NCBI GenBank assembly: GCA_000985875.1
Contig: CCRI01000013.1
Coordinates: 165,245-229,244 of the forward strand
Source: Neorhizobium galegae bv. officinalis
Lineage (GTDB): Bacteria > Pseudomonadota > Alphaproteobacteria > Rhizobiales > Rhizobiaceae
DNA length: 64,000 nt
Direction of reading: 5' to 3'
Each line of letters starts with the position of its first letter. Within the stretch, counting starts at the first letter, position 1. This document shows positions 46,292 through 55,664 of this stretch, piece by piece. The translations under genes were made by a program, and so were the position numbers. A model generated the notes under the pieces. It worked only from the letters and a program-made list of their open reading frames with translations. It was not told the DNA's origin and did not search any database.

Positions 46292-47326
46292 GTGACATAC
46301 AAGGTCGTTTTGTGTGGCTGCGGAGCCATGGCCAGAGGATGGCTGCGGGCGCTCCAGTCCACGCCGAAGCTGAGGCAGGCGCTGACCGTTGTGGGTCTGG
46401 TGGATCTTGACGTGTCGGTGGCGCAGTCCCTGGCAGCCGAGTTTTCTCTTCAGCCCGTCTCCGTCGGATCCGACCTTGCCGCGGTGCTCACCGAAACCGG
46501 TGCGGACATCGTGTTCGACGTCGTTATTCCCGCCGCCCGCCATACCGTCGTCAAGGCTGCGCTTTCCCACGGATGCCATGTGCTGAGCGAAAAACCCATG
46601 GCCACCTCGATGGAGGAGGCGACGGACCTCATCCGCGCCGCCGAGGCCGCGGGGCGCATTCATGCGGTCGTACAGAACCGGCGGTTCATCTCGGGCGTGC
46701 GGCGGATGCGGCGTTTCGTCGAGAGCGGCGCGATTGGCCAGCTCACCGCGATCCATTGCGATTTCTTCATCGCCCCGCATTTCGGCGGTTTCCGCGAAAA
46801 GATGGACAATGTCCTGCTTCTGGACATGGCGATCCACACCTTTGACGCCGCCCGCTTCGTCTCGGGCAAGACACCGCTTTCCGTCTATTGCCTGGAAACA
46901 AATCCGCCCGGCTCCTGGTACGCCCACGGCGCCAGCGCCAATGCCGTGTTTCAACTCACCGACGACGTGGTCTTCACCTATCGCGGCTCCTGGTGCGCCG
47001 AAGGCCAACGCACCAGTTGGGAGAGCGAATGGCGCATCGTCGGCTCGAACGGAACGCTGACCTGGGACGGGGAGGACAGCTTCCTCGCCTTTGCTGCGGG
47101 AAGCGACAGCGGGTTGCTGCGCGGCGCCGTGCCGGTCGAGGTTCTGCCGCCCGCCCGGGAGGAGGAAACCCACGGCCATGCCAGCGTCATCGCCGATTTC
47201 CTGTCGGCTATCGAAACCGGCGGCGTGCCGGAAACCGCGGGACAGGACAACATCAAAAGCCTTGCCATGGTGTTTGGTGCAATCGACAGCGCCAGGTCAC
47301 GGCAAACCATCGACCTTGCAGCATAA
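46292..47326 (+). CDS. Gfo/Idh/MocA-family oxidoreductase
   Basis: A 344-residue NAD(P)-dependent sugar oxidoreductase. The Rossmann loop reads CGCGAMARGW and the conserved Lys motif is SEKPMATS. The C-terminal alpha/beta domain carries LLLDMAIHTFDAARF with the usual Asp and His. GTG 46292 sits 6 bp after GGGAGG, better placed than ATG 46286. First gene of the LacI-controlled operon; probably oxidises or epimerises the imported sugar with the next enzyme. Confidence 0.88.
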   Translation: MTYKVVLCGCGAMARGWLRALQSTPKLRQALTVVGLVDLDVSVAQSLAAEFSLQPVSVGSDLAAVLTETGADIVFDVVIPAARHTVVKAALSHGCHVLSEKPMATSMEEATDLIRAAEAAGRIHAVVQNRRFISGVRRMRRFVESGAIGQLTAIHCDFFIAPHFGGFREKMDNVLLLDMAIHTFDAARFVSGKTPLSVYCLETNPPGSWYAHGASANAVFQLTDDVVFTYRGSWCAEGQRTSWESEWRIVGSNGTLTWDGEDSFLAFAAGSDSGLLRGAVPVEVLPPAREEETHGHASVIADFLSAIETGGVPETAGQDNIKSLAMVFGAIDSARSRQTIDLAA

Positions 47327-47338
47327 GGGCTTAGCAAT

Positions 47339-48244
47339 ATGACCGGACAGGTAAACCATTCCATCCGCATCGGTACCATGGTCAGCGCCACAAAAGGGCA
47401 GGCCTCCCAACGGATTTCCCAGATTGCCGACATGGGCTTTGAAAGTTTTCAGCCGTTTTTCTGGCAGACCACCAACGGGCAGGACATCGCCGAACTCGGC
47501 AAGCGTTGCCGTGAGGCCATAGGTGAGCGGGACATTACGATTTCCACCATCGGCATGTTCGGCAATCCGCTGGAAGAAACGGAACTCGATCTCCAGACGC
47601 TCCAGGGCTGGAAGGACTGCATCGACAACGCCCATCACTTCGGCGCCACCTGCGTTGCCGGTTTCACCGGGCGCATCCGCAACAGGCCGCTGACGGAAAG
47701 CCTGCCGCGTTACCGGCAAATCTGGAGCGAGCTTGCCCGCCGTGCCGCCGACAGGGGCATCCGCATTGCCTTTGAAAACTGCGCCATGGACGGCAACTGG
47801 GCAACCGGCGACTGGAACATCGCCCATAACCCCGATGCCTGGGAGCTCATTTTTAATGAGACGCCGGACGAGCATATCGGCCTTGAATGGGAGCCTTGCC
47901 ACCAGATGGTCTATCTGATCGAGCCCCTGCCGCAGATCCGCAAATGGGCAAAGCGGATTTTCCACGTCCACGGCAAGGATGCCACCATTCGCTGGGACGT
48001 GATCCGCGAGCACGGCATCTTCGGAAGGCACCCCTTCGTCTTCATGCGCACGCCGGGCTTCGGCGACAGCAACTGGACCGACATCATTTCCGAACTGAGG
48101 CTGGCCGGCTGGTCGGGTTCGATCGACATCGAGGGATGGCATGATCCCGTCTACCGGGATGCGCTGGAAATGACCGGCCAGATCCACGCCTTGAACCATC
48201 TGAAACAGGCAAGAGGCGGCACATTCGTCGTCGATCCCGTCTGA
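47339..48244 (+). CDS. sugar phosphate isomerase/epimerase (xylose-isomerase-like TIM barrel)
   Basis: A 301-residue TIM-barrel protein of the AP-endonuclease-2/xylose isomerase-like family, typically metal-dependent. Candidate metal ligands are in AFENCAMDG (Glu), FHVHGKDA (His) and SIDIEGWHDP (Glu). It lies 12 bp after the oxidoreductase gene; these two families often form inositol-, keto-sugar- or glycoside-processing pairs. The substrate is not deducible by eye. Confidence 0.85.
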   Translation: MTGQVNHSIRIGTMVSATKGQASQRISQIADMGFESFQPFFWQTTNGQDIAELGKRCREAIGERDITISTIGMFGNPLEETELDLQTLQGWKDCIDNAHHFGATCVAGFTGRIRNRPLTESLPRYRQIWSELARRAADRGIRIAFENCAMDGNWATGDWNIAHNPDAWELIFNETPDEHIGLEWEPCHQMVYLIEPLPQIRKWAKRIFHVHGKDATIRWDVIREHGIFGRHPFVFMRTPGFGDSNWTDIISELRLAGWSGSIDIEGWHDPVYRDALEMTGQIHALNHLKQARGGTFVVDPV

Positions 48245-48322
48245 TGCGCAGACCGGCTGGCCAGAGAAGGAGCTCTGCGCCAGCCGGATGAGAATCGAGG
48301 ATAACCAAGAAGGAGGAGAACC

Positions 48323-49555
48323 ATGGGTATCCGCAGGACTATGATTTCCGTTGCACTGGCTCTGGCCAGTGCGTCCCTTGCCGGCATGAGTGCGAAAGCG
48401 GAGGATGTGAAACTCGTTCTCTGGTCGCTGGACCGCGATATCCAGCCCGCGCCGAACCTCGTCAAGGAGTTCAACGCGCAAAAGAACGGCATCCAGATCG
48501 AATATCGCCAGCTTCAGTTCGACGATGTGGTGAGTGAGGCGATGCGCGCCTATTCCACCGGCAAGGCGCCGGACATCATCACCATCGACAATCCCAACCA
48601 TGCTATGTTCGCGTCGCGCAAGGCCTTTCTGGACCTGACCGACATGATCGGGCAATCGAAGGTCATCAAGCCGGAAAACTATTTCCCCGGCCCGCTGAAA
48701 TCGGTGACCTGGGACGAAAAATATTATGGGGTGCCGAAGGCGACCAACACGATTGCGCTTTATTACAACAAGGATCTGTTCAAGGCCGCCGGTCTCGATC
48801 CCGAAAAGCCGCCGCAGACCTGGACCGAACTGGTGGCGACGGCGAAAAAGCTCACCAATCCTTCCAAGAACATCTACGGCATCACCTTTTCCGCCAAGGC
48901 CAACGAGGAGGGCACTTTCCAGTTCCTGCCCTGGGCGCAGATGGGCGGCGCCACCTATAAGACGATCAACAGCGAAGGCGCCGTCAAGGCTCTTTCGGTC
49001 TGGAAGCAGATGCTGGATGAGAAGCTGGCCTCGCCGGACACCCTCACCCGAAGCCAGTGGGATTCGACGGCCACCTTCAATGCCGGCAATGCGGCCATGG
49101 CGATTTCCGGACCCTGGGAAATCGACCGCATGTTGAAAGATGCCAAATTCCAGTGGGGCACTGCCCTTCTGCCGGTGCCGAGTGAGGGTGCTCAGCGTTC
49201 ATCCGCCATGGGCGATTTCAACTGGGCGATCTTTTCCAGCACCAAGCATCCGAAGGAGGCCTTCAAGGCCCTGGAATTCTTCGCGTCCAAGGATGTGACC
49301 ATGTACAAGGATTTCGGCCAGCTTCCGGCACGGTCCGACCTTCCGGTTCCGCCCACGGGCAATGCCTTGAAGGATTCAGCGCTCGCCACCTTCGTGGAAC
49401 AGCTGAAATACGCGCAGCCTCGCGGCCCGTCGCCGGAATGGCCGAAAATCTCGAAGGCCATCCAGGACGCGATACAGGCATCTCTGACAGGTCAGACGGA
49501 GCCGAAGGCAGCACTTGATCAGGCGGCTGCCAGGATCAAGTCGATCGGGGGCTGA
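48323..49555 (+). CDS. carbohydrate ABC transporter substrate-binding protein
   Basis: A 410-residue SBP family 1 protein with a Sec signal peptide ending SAKA-E. The YGVPKATNTIALYYNKDLF block and the MAISGPWEIDRM motif near the middle are typical of sugar-binding proteins for oligosaccharides or glycosides. GGAGGAG lies just upstream of the ATG. It feeds the two permeases and ATPase that follow. Confidence 0.92.
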   Translation: MGIRRTMISVALALASASLAGMSAKAEDVKLVLWSLDRDIQPAPNLVKEFNAQKNGIQIEYRQLQFDDVVSEAMRAYSTGKAPDIITIDNPNHAMFASRKAFLDLTDMIGQSKVIKPENYFPGPLKSVTWDEKYYGVPKATNTIALYYNKDLFKAAGLDPEKPPQTWTELVATAKKLTNPSKNIYGITFSAKANEEGTFQFLPWAQMGGATYKTINSEGAVKALSVWKQMLDEKLASPDTLTRSQWDSTATFNAGNAAMAISGPWEIDRMLKDAKFQWGTALLPVPSEGAQRSSAMGDFNWAIFSSTKHPKEAFKALEFFASKDVTMYKDFGQLPARSDLPVPPTGNALKDSALATFVEQLKYAQPRGPSPEWPKISKAIQDAIQASLTGQTEPKAALDQAAARIKSIGG

Positions 49556-49628
49556 AGCCGCCGCCATCCCGCAGTGACGGCCCGGCACTCACCCGCCGCG
49601 CCGTCAACCAGGCTTCCGCGAGGTTTTG

Positions 49629-50531
49629 ATGAAAAGACTGTTCTCCAGCATAACGGACGGCCGTGGTTTCGACCTTGTTCTGGTCGGGGTGCCCTTCACG
49701 TTTCTCCTGGCGCTGTCAGGACTTCCGCTGGCCTACAACATCCTGATGAGCTTCCAGGAAGTCGATATGTTCAGCCTTGGCAGCGTCATCCGGCCCTTTG
49801 TCGGTTTCAAAAATTACGTGGACCTGCTCACCCAGCCCGAAACCATGTCCATCCTCAGGAACACGATTGTCTTCGTGGTGGGGTCGATCACGGGGCAGTT
49901 CCTTGTGGGCTTTGCGCTCGCCTTGTTCTTCTGGATCAATTTTCCCGGCGCATCCTGGTTGCGGGGCCTGTTTCTGGTTTCCTGGGTCATGCCCGGCCTC
50001 GTCGTCGGCGCCATCTGGAACTGGATCCTGTCGGGCGATTTCGGCGTACTCAATTTCCTGCTGCAGCAAACCGGCCTCCTGAACGGCAATATCTTCTGGC
50101 GGTCTGACCCGAACTTCTCGCTCTGGGCGGTCATCTTGGCCAATATCTGGCTTGGCACTTCCTTCAACATGATCCTGCTTGCCACCGGCCTTGCCGCCAT
50201 TCCGGCAGATCTCTACGAGGCGGCTGAGATGGACGGCGCCAATGCCTGGCAGCGCTTCTGGACCATCACCCTGCCGATGATGCGCTCCACGATCGGCGCC
50301 ATCATCGCGCTCGGGCTGATCTTCACATTGCAACAGTTCGATCTGTTTGCCGCCATTACCGACGGCGGTCCCAACAATTCCTCCAATGTCGCGCAATACT
50401 GGGCCTGGGATCTGTCCTTCCGGCAATATGATTTCGGCAAAGGTGCCACCATTTCCGTCATCATGACCGTCTTCGTGATGTTTGCCGCCACCGTCTATGT
50501 CCGTTCCACACGTCATGAGGTGCGCGGATGA
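49629..50531 (+). CDS. carbohydrate ABC transporter permease (MalF/UgpA-like)
   Basis: A 300-residue inner-membrane permease with six membrane spans and the EAA loop EAAEMDGANAWQRFWTITLPMM. I chose ATG 49629 with GAGG 5 bp upstream; a TTG directly before is also possible. It overlaps the second permease by 4 bp. Confidence 0.92.
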   Translation: MKRLFSSITDGRGFDLVLVGVPFTFLLALSGLPLAYNILMSFQEVDMFSLGSVIRPFVGFKNYVDLLTQPETMSILRNTIVFVVGSITGQFLVGFALALFFWINFPGASWLRGLFLVSWVMPGLVVGAIWNWILSGDFGVLNFLLQQTGLLNGNIFWRSDPNFSLWAVILANIWLGTSFNMILLATGLAAIPADLYEAAEMDGANAWQRFWTITLPMMRSTIGAIIALGLIFTLQQFDLFAAITDGGPNNSSNVAQYWAWDLSFRQYDFGKGATISVIMTVFVMFAATVYVRSTRHEVRG

Positions 50532-51355
50532 GTGAAAACGCACGCAACCGGCTGTTGCTCGCCCTGTCCATCGTGATGGCGGCGATCTATCTCTTCCCGC
50601 TCTACTGGATGTATGTGACGGCGCTCAAAAGCGGCTCGGAGATGTTTGCCACCCCGCCGAGCTTTTGGCCCTCGGCGGCCCAATGGAGCACGTTCGCCTA
50701 TGTCTGGGAAAGCCGGAACATGGGTCGCTACCTGTGGAATTCGACGGTCATCGCCTTCGGTGCCGTGGCCCTGATCGCGATCCTCGGCACTGGCTGCGCC
50801 TATGTACTGGCGCGCTACCGCAATATCTGGGTGGATGTCGGGCTGTTCCTCATACTGATGTTTCAGGTGCTGCCCGCCTCGTTGATGATAACGCCGATCT
50901 TCGTCGGCTTTTCGCAACTGGGGCTGCTCGAATATCCGCGCCTTGCCGTGATCCTGGCCATTACCGCCAAAAGCATGCCCTTCTTTGTCGTGCTTGTGCG
51001 CGCAACCTTCATGGCCGTGCCGATGGAGCTGGAAGAGGCGGCGCTGGTGGACGGCAATTCCCGCATCGGCGCCTTCTTCAACATCGTTCTGCCACTGGCG
51101 CGCAATGGCATTCTGGTGAGCGCCATCCTGATCTTCATGCAGGCCTTCGGCGAATTCGTCTATTCCAAATCGATGATCCAGGACATCCAGTTCCAGCCCG
51201 CCAGCGTCGGGCTCAATTCCTTCATGGGGCCGAACACCAGCGAGTGGAACAACATCATGGCCTACGCCACCATGTATGTGACGCCCATCCTCGCCATCTT
51301 CGTTCTCTTGCAGCGCCGCATCGTGTCCGGGCTCACATCGGGAGCATTGAAATGA
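50528..51355 (+). CDS. carbohydrate ABC transporter permease (MalG/UgpE-like)
   Basis: A 275-residue six-span permease with the EAA loop EEAALVDGNSRIGAFFNIVLPLA. ATGA overlaps join it to genes on both sides, indicating coupled translation. It pairs with the 300-residue permease. Confidence 0.92.
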   Translation: MSENARNRLLLALSIVMAAIYLFPLYWMYVTALKSGSEMFATPPSFWPSAAQWSTFAYVWESRNMGRYLWNSTVIAFGAVALIAILGTGCAYVLARYRNIWVDVGLFLILMFQVLPASLMITPIFVGFSQLGLLEYPRLAVILAITAKSMPFFVVLVRATFMAVPMELEEAALVDGNSRIGAFFNIVLPLARNGILVSAILIFMQAFGEFVYSKSMIQDIQFQPASVGLNSFMGPNTSEWNNIMAYATMYVTPILAIFVLLQRRIVSGLTSGALK

Positions 51356-52422
51356 CCCACCAAATCGAACTCTCGGCCGTCAACAAATATTATGGCGCCT
51401 ATCACGCGCTGAAGGATATCGATCTTTCCATTCCAAAGGGTTCGTTCGTGGCTCTTGTCGGACCGTCCGGCTGCGGCAAGTCCACCTTGCTGCGCTCGCT
51501 GGCGGGGCTGGAAACCATATCGAGCGGCGATCTCATCATCGCCGGAAAGCGCATGAACGGGGTGCCGCCGCGAAAGCGGGATCTGGCCATGGTGTTCCAG
51601 TCCTATGCGCTCTACCCGCATATGACCGTCGAGCAAAATCTGACCTACAGCCTGAAGATCAACGGGGTCGGAAAGGCCGAGCGAAAAAGGGCGGCCGCCG
51701 ATGTCGCGGCGATTACCGGATTGTCGAACCTGCTGCACCGATATCCGCGGGAACTCTCGGGGGGGCAGCGTCAACGGGTCGCGATGAGCCGCGCCATCAT
51801 CCGCAACCCCCAGGCGTTTCTGTTCGACGAACCGCTCTCGAACCTGGACGCAGCACTGCGTGTTCACATGCGCAAGGAGATCAGGGCGCTGCACGATCGC
51901 CTCGGCGCGACCTCGGTCTATGTCACCCATGACCAGGTGGAGGCCATGACGATGGCGGATCATGTCGTCGTGATGCGCAACGGCGTCATCGAGCAGCAGG
52001 GCAAGCCGCTCGATCTGTATGACCGACCGAGCAATCGCTTCGTCGCCGGTTTCATCGGCTCACCGGCGATGAACTTCATTCCGGCGCGATCGACGCCTGA
52101 CGGAAGAGCCCTTGTTCTGGATCTTGCCGAGCCGCAAACGATTGAATTCGACTATCCGCTGCCGGCCGGGCGCGCCCTGATGGTCGGCATTCGCCCGGAG
52201 CATCTTGTTTTGGCGGCGGCTGATGCCGCCGGGTTCAGGGTGGATGTCGCGGCAGTTGAAACGACCGGCGCGGTGACATTCATCACCACCGCCACGACGC
52301 CCGAGATTGTCGTCGCCCTGAACGGCAGGAGTGCGGTCGCGGCTGGCGAAAGCGTCCGGCTGACATTTGCCGCAAGCAATGTCCATCTGTTCGACGCCGA
52401 GACCGAGCAGCGCCTTGCATGA
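51352..52422 (+). CDS. carbohydrate ABC transporter ATPase (MalK/UgpC-like)
   Basis: A 356-residue ATPase with Walker A GPSGCGKST, signature LSGGQRQR, Walker B FDEPLSNLD and switch His in VTHDQVEAM. A C-terminal OB-type regulatory domain follows (MVGIRPEHL). ATG 51352 has GGAG 7 bp upstream; the frame stays open far upstream inside the permease gene, without homology. Last gene of the operon. Confidence 0.93.
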   Translation: MTHQIELSAVNKYYGAYHALKDIDLSIPKGSFVALVGPSGCGKSTLLRSLAGLETISSGDLIIAGKRMNGVPPRKRDLAMVFQSYALYPHMTVEQNLTYSLKINGVGKAERKRAAADVAAITGLSNLLHRYPRELSGGQRQRVAMSRAIIRNPQAFLFDEPLSNLDAALRVHMRKEIRALHDRLGATSVYVTHDQVEAMTMADHVVVMRNGVIEQQGKPLDLYDRPSNRFVAGFIGSPAMNFIPARSTPDGRALVLDLAEPQTIEFDYPLPAGRALMVGIRPEHLVLAAADAAGFRVDVAAVETTGAVTFITTATTPEIVVALNGRSAVAAGESVRLTFAASNVHLFDAETEQRLA

Positions 52423-52688
52423 TCGTGGCGGCTCGCAACCGCGCGTGCTGATATCCGATCAGGTACGCCGGCCGGCTCGTGTGGACGTCTAGCCGAATAT
52501 GGAAGGATGGCTCTGCTCAAATCGGCCACCGGGATCTGGATCGACGACCAATGTTCAAAAGGGCGGGCTCGCAATGAAAGCCCATATTGTTCCTGCGGTG
52601 CCGATCAGGTTTCTCAACGGGAACCAACTGTCGGGTCACGCAGCGCTGCGATTGCCAGGCAGCCGAATCGGCCGCATTTAAATCGGCA
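52423..52688. other. gap at the start of the decayed region
   Basis: No gene could be supported here. Two 60-residue open frames at about 52499-52692 lack similarity. No clear terminator follows the ATPase gene. Confidence 0.4.
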
Positions 52689-53615
52689 CTAGCTGGAGCT
52701 GCGTTCCAGAAACTGCAGATGTTCCGAGCAGACCGAATTGACCAGCTCGAGCAGGACTGCGGTCCGTTCCCCCAGCCACGAGAGCGCCTCCTCGCTGATT
52801 TCGTAGTGCTTGGAATACCGCGCCTTCACGTAGGCTTCATTGAGCGTGTTGAACCAGGCCCGTTCGCGATGCTGATCGCGCGGGAACGCCTCGGCCAAAC
52901 GCCGGTCCTGTTCCTCGGCAAGCGAGCGCAGGAACTTGATGTTGTGGGAAGGCGGGCCGTAGTTCGTCAGCGTAAGGAGCACGCAGGAATAGGCTTGCTC
53001 GAGCGATTGATGGAGACTGAACGCCGCCAGATTACCCCAGGCGTCACCAGCCTTCTCAGAGGTACCAAGTTGGAACCGAGCCGTGCCAAGAAAAGCGGCG
53101 GCTTCGGCAATCCGCTGTTCAAAATGCTCCCGTGCGACCCGCAACCGATCCGCTGGCGAAAGAGCCTGCGGCTCCACAAGCGGCTCATCGTCAAGTTCAT
53201 AAAGGACGATGCCTTCCTTGCGGATATCGGAGAAGAAGTACTGTCCCTCCTTCAGATAGGTGTTCACCTCCCGCCTGGAATGGACGATGAAACTCACCGG
53301 TGTTTCGATCGACTTGTCGCGGATCAGTCGGTCGGCGGCCTTGTACCAATAGTCGGCGAATTCGCAGAGCCTGCGGTCGTTGACGATGATCAGCAGATCG
53401 AAATCGGAGCGGTAGCCCTTCATGGTGAACGGCTCGTCGACCCAGCCGCCCTTGGCATAGGAGCCGAACAGGATGATCTTCAGGATCCGACCGCGCTTCT
53501 TGAACTCGGCCGTCCCCTGTTTCAGCGCATCCTCGAATTCCTCGTGCAGGATTTCCAGAACCCTGCCGAGCTCGCGCTGTTTGCGCGCAGGCATATGATT
53601 GATCGACGATTTCAT
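52689..53615 (-). CDS. nucleotidyltransferase-HEPN fusion protein
   Basis: A 308-residue protein with an N-terminal polymerase-beta-type nucleotidyltransferase domain and a C-terminal HEPN-like helical domain (about residues 150-305). The nucleotidyltransferase shows FGSYAKGGW followed by YRSDFDLLIIV, where DxD supplies metal ligands. In related minimal systems the nucleotidyltransferase inactivates a separate HEPN toxin; here both are on one chain. The C-terminal RYSKH is a short form of the HEPN RNase motif, so nuclease activity is doubtful. ATG 53615 starts the homologous part. Borders a decayed region. Confidence 0.82.
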   Translation of the reverse strand: MKSSINHMPARKQRELGRVLEILHEEFEDALKQGTAEFKKRGRILKIILFGSYAKGGWVDEPFTMKGYRSDFDLLIIVNDRRLCEFADYWYKAADRLIRDKSIETPVSFIVHSRREVNTYLKEGQYFFSDIRKEGIVLYELDDEPLVEPQALSPADRLRVAREHFEQRIAEAAAFLGTARFQLGTSEKAGDAWGNLAAFSLHQSLEQAYSCVLLTLTNYGPPSHNIKFLRSLAEEQDRRLAEAFPRDQHRERAWFNTLNEAYVKARYSKHYEISEEALSWLGERTAVLLELVNSVCSEHLQFLERSSS

Positions 53616-53790
53616 GAATAATCGATAGGTGAAAGAACGTGCACCGTCCACTGGCAGTTCTGATGGTCCCACTCCGAATGGCGCCAAACCATCGTTTTGT
53701 AAGCGTCGGGAGCAAGCAACCAAAACGACTGGTATTGATTTCGTCTCGGGTGGGAATGCCTTAGAGAAAAAATGGTATTACGAGGTCGCG

Positions 53791-53910
53791 ATAACGACGA
53801 CAACAGTCACGTCAAAGGGGCAAGTGACGATCCCGAAGGCGGTTCGGGACCTGCTCAGGATCGCGCCGGGTAGCAAGGTCGATTTTCAGCGAGCTGCTGA
53901 TGGGCAGCAT
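53791..53910 (+). pseudogene. AbrB/MazE-type antitoxin remnant
   Basis: The stretch TTVTSKGQVTIPKAVRDLL and the next residues (RIAPGSKVDFQRAADGQ) are a nearly complete AbrB/SpoVT swapped-hairpin domain. No start codon with a ribosome site lies at its N-terminus. After DGQ the frame runs into unrelated sequence, and no toxin gene follows. It is a truncated or fused remnant. Confidence 0.65.
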
Positions 53911-53927
53911 TGGCCTCACCGTCCCCA

Positions 53928-54478
53928 GGTTGGGGGTTGTCGCGTGGTTGCGACGTCAACGAAGCCGACGTCGCCTTCGCGGCGGATGTCGTCGCGAAAT
54001 CCATTGATGATCTAATCCGCGCCGACCCGGCCTGGCTCGGCTGCTGGCGTGATCGTCTGGCCCTCAAATCAGCCGCCGTCGCCGCCAAAATGCTCGGCCG
54101 CAATGAGGGGGAAATGCAAGCTGTTTTCGGCTACACGATTGCTGACGCACCGATCCGAGGCACTAGCCACACCCTTCGTTAGGGAACTCGCAAAACTGCT
54201 GGGGATGAAGTGGGACGACAGCCTTGCCTCGAATACCCGACATGGTCAACTCTGCCATCCAGTCCGGGCGAGCAGCACCCTTCGCGGTGGCGGACCTGAT
54301 AACGGCGATCTCTGCCGTTCGCCCGGACGCCGAGGTGGTGGCGCTCGGTCTGGCCGACGTTGTTGCGGCCTATAAGCTGAACTGGCCGAAACCTGTGCCG
54401 CTGATGCTGCCCGAGCGCTTCGGGTGCGTAGCAAGAAAGATAACACCAATGATCACCGAGCGCATTGTGCGGCGATAG
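53928..54478 (+). pseudogene. DUF1403-family gene remnant, frameshifted
   Basis: Pieces of one DUF1403-like protein lie in three frames. They are NEADVAFAADVVAKSIDDLI to LALKSAAVAAKMLGRNEGEM (to about 54120), then LATPFVRELAKLLGMKWDDSL (about 54155-54230), then RAAPFAVADLITAISAVRPD with ALGLADVVAAYKLNWPKPVP (about 54270-54410). The order matches this rhizobial plasmid family, so at least two frameshifts disrupted one gene. The family's function is unknown. Confidence 0.6.
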
Positions 54479-55012
54479 TGACCCTAGTGAAAACTCTTGA
54501 GCAATCGGGAATGACGACCGCCAACGGCAATGGATCTACGGCTGGCCTTCGCAGCAATGGCGAACGAGAGCCACGTCGGAGCGGCGGGGATTCTCGACGA
54601 CCTCGCCGATTTGATGGGTCGAGAAAGAAGATGCACCAATAGGCAGCGTTCCCGGCTTTATTGCAGGGCTGGTAATAACCCGCGAAGGAGGTCGAGAAGC
54701 TCCACATGGAATAAGCTCGCCGCCTACTTAACCGCGCGATACGACCGCGAAATGGGTGAAACGATCGAGACATCTCGCAGCAACACAGCGGCCGACGCCG
54801 TGACCGACCTGCAGACGACAGATGTGGCGTTCGGGTCGGGCAATTCATCGCCCGATGACGTCAAGGCTGCGCATTCTCAATGCCGCCGGTGCAATTAGAA
54901 ACCCGCAGGTACTCCCGAATACCAGATCATCCGGAACTTTTTGCCACTCATCCCGATTGAAATACTGCAATCCGCGCGAACAGCGGAAAGGCGATACCCT
55001 CGGGAGGATCAA
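54479..55012. other. 534-bp stretch without a supportable gene
   Basis: Short open frames occur on both strands (for example about 54530-54898 plus) but have arginine-rich, shadow-like composition and no similarity I recognise. It is probably decayed coding sequence. Confidence 0.45.
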
Positions 55013-55420
55013 TTGAACGACAACATCGCGGCTGCAATACGCGCCGTACCATCTGAAGCCAAAGAAACCATTGTAAGCATTCGGGCCAATTGGCCTTTGG
55101 TTTTGCTCTGCTTGGCCGGCGTCACGGCGATAATAGCGTTCTTGAACTACGAATTCAGCGGCCTTCTTGCATCAGTGGCGATCGGTCTTGGGATGGTGTT
55201 GTTCGTCGCTGTTACGCTAATCGGCGGCATCCTAAGTTGGCTGTTCTTCACAGGGTGGACATGGAGGATGTCAGAGGCGCGGAAACCGCGACGGCGGGTA
55301 CGGCGGTTGGCCGATGACGATATTCCCAAGCGATTTTGGATTTCCGGTTTCGGCGCCACGCTGCTCTGGCTTCTGCCGCTCTACGCTTTGATCATCGGTA
55401 TGCTATCAGCAGCTGAGTAA
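55013..55420 (+). CDS. small integral membrane protein
   Basis: A 135-residue protein with three likely membrane segments: about residues 25-42, 48-76 (long, near LLASVAIGLGMVLFVAV) and 108-131. A basic loop (RKPRRRVRRL) lies between the second and third. TTG 55013 has GGGAGG 5 bp upstream and gives a soluble N-terminus of about 25 residues. No family recognised. Confidence 0.65.
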   Translation: MNDNIAAAIRAVPSEAKETIVSIRANWPLVLLCLAGVTAIIAFLNYEFSGLLASVAIGLGMVLFVAVTLIGGILSWLFFTGWTWRMSEARKPRRRVRRLADDDIPKRFWISGFGATLLWLLPLYALIIGMLSAAE

Positions 55421-55571
55421 CGACCAGTATCCAACCGGCGAGAAAGTGAGTTTCGCGAAGGGCCGTCATGGTCGTGAGGGAGTGGGGTGCCAAGATCGAA
55501 TTTATCTTGAACCAAGTTCTCTGACTGAGGTTGGGGACACTGCAGAGCCGCCAACAAACAGGAGGAAATCG

Positions 55572-55664
55572 ATGCTGAAGATTATTTCGGTATCGCTCGT
55601 GTCTTTTGGTCTCGCTACCGGTGTCGCTTTTTTCTCAATCGCTATCCAACCCAAGCTCGAGTAA
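55572..55664 (+). CDS. 30-residue single-span small protein
   Basis: A tiny open frame, mostly one hydrophobic segment (MLKIISVSLVSFGLATGVA onward), with a strong AGGAGGA site 6 bp before the ATG. It could be a membrane microprotein, or the signal peptide of a decayed exported protein, because the next 240 bp contain a polar frame without its own start. Confidence 0.45.
   Translation: MLKIISVSLVSFGLATGVAFFSIAIQPKLE

Noticed and set aside
54530..54898. Possible 122-codon gene in the gap after the DUF1403 remnant
   Set aside because: Shadow-like composition, no ribosome site and no recognisable motif; recorded only as an unexplained gap.
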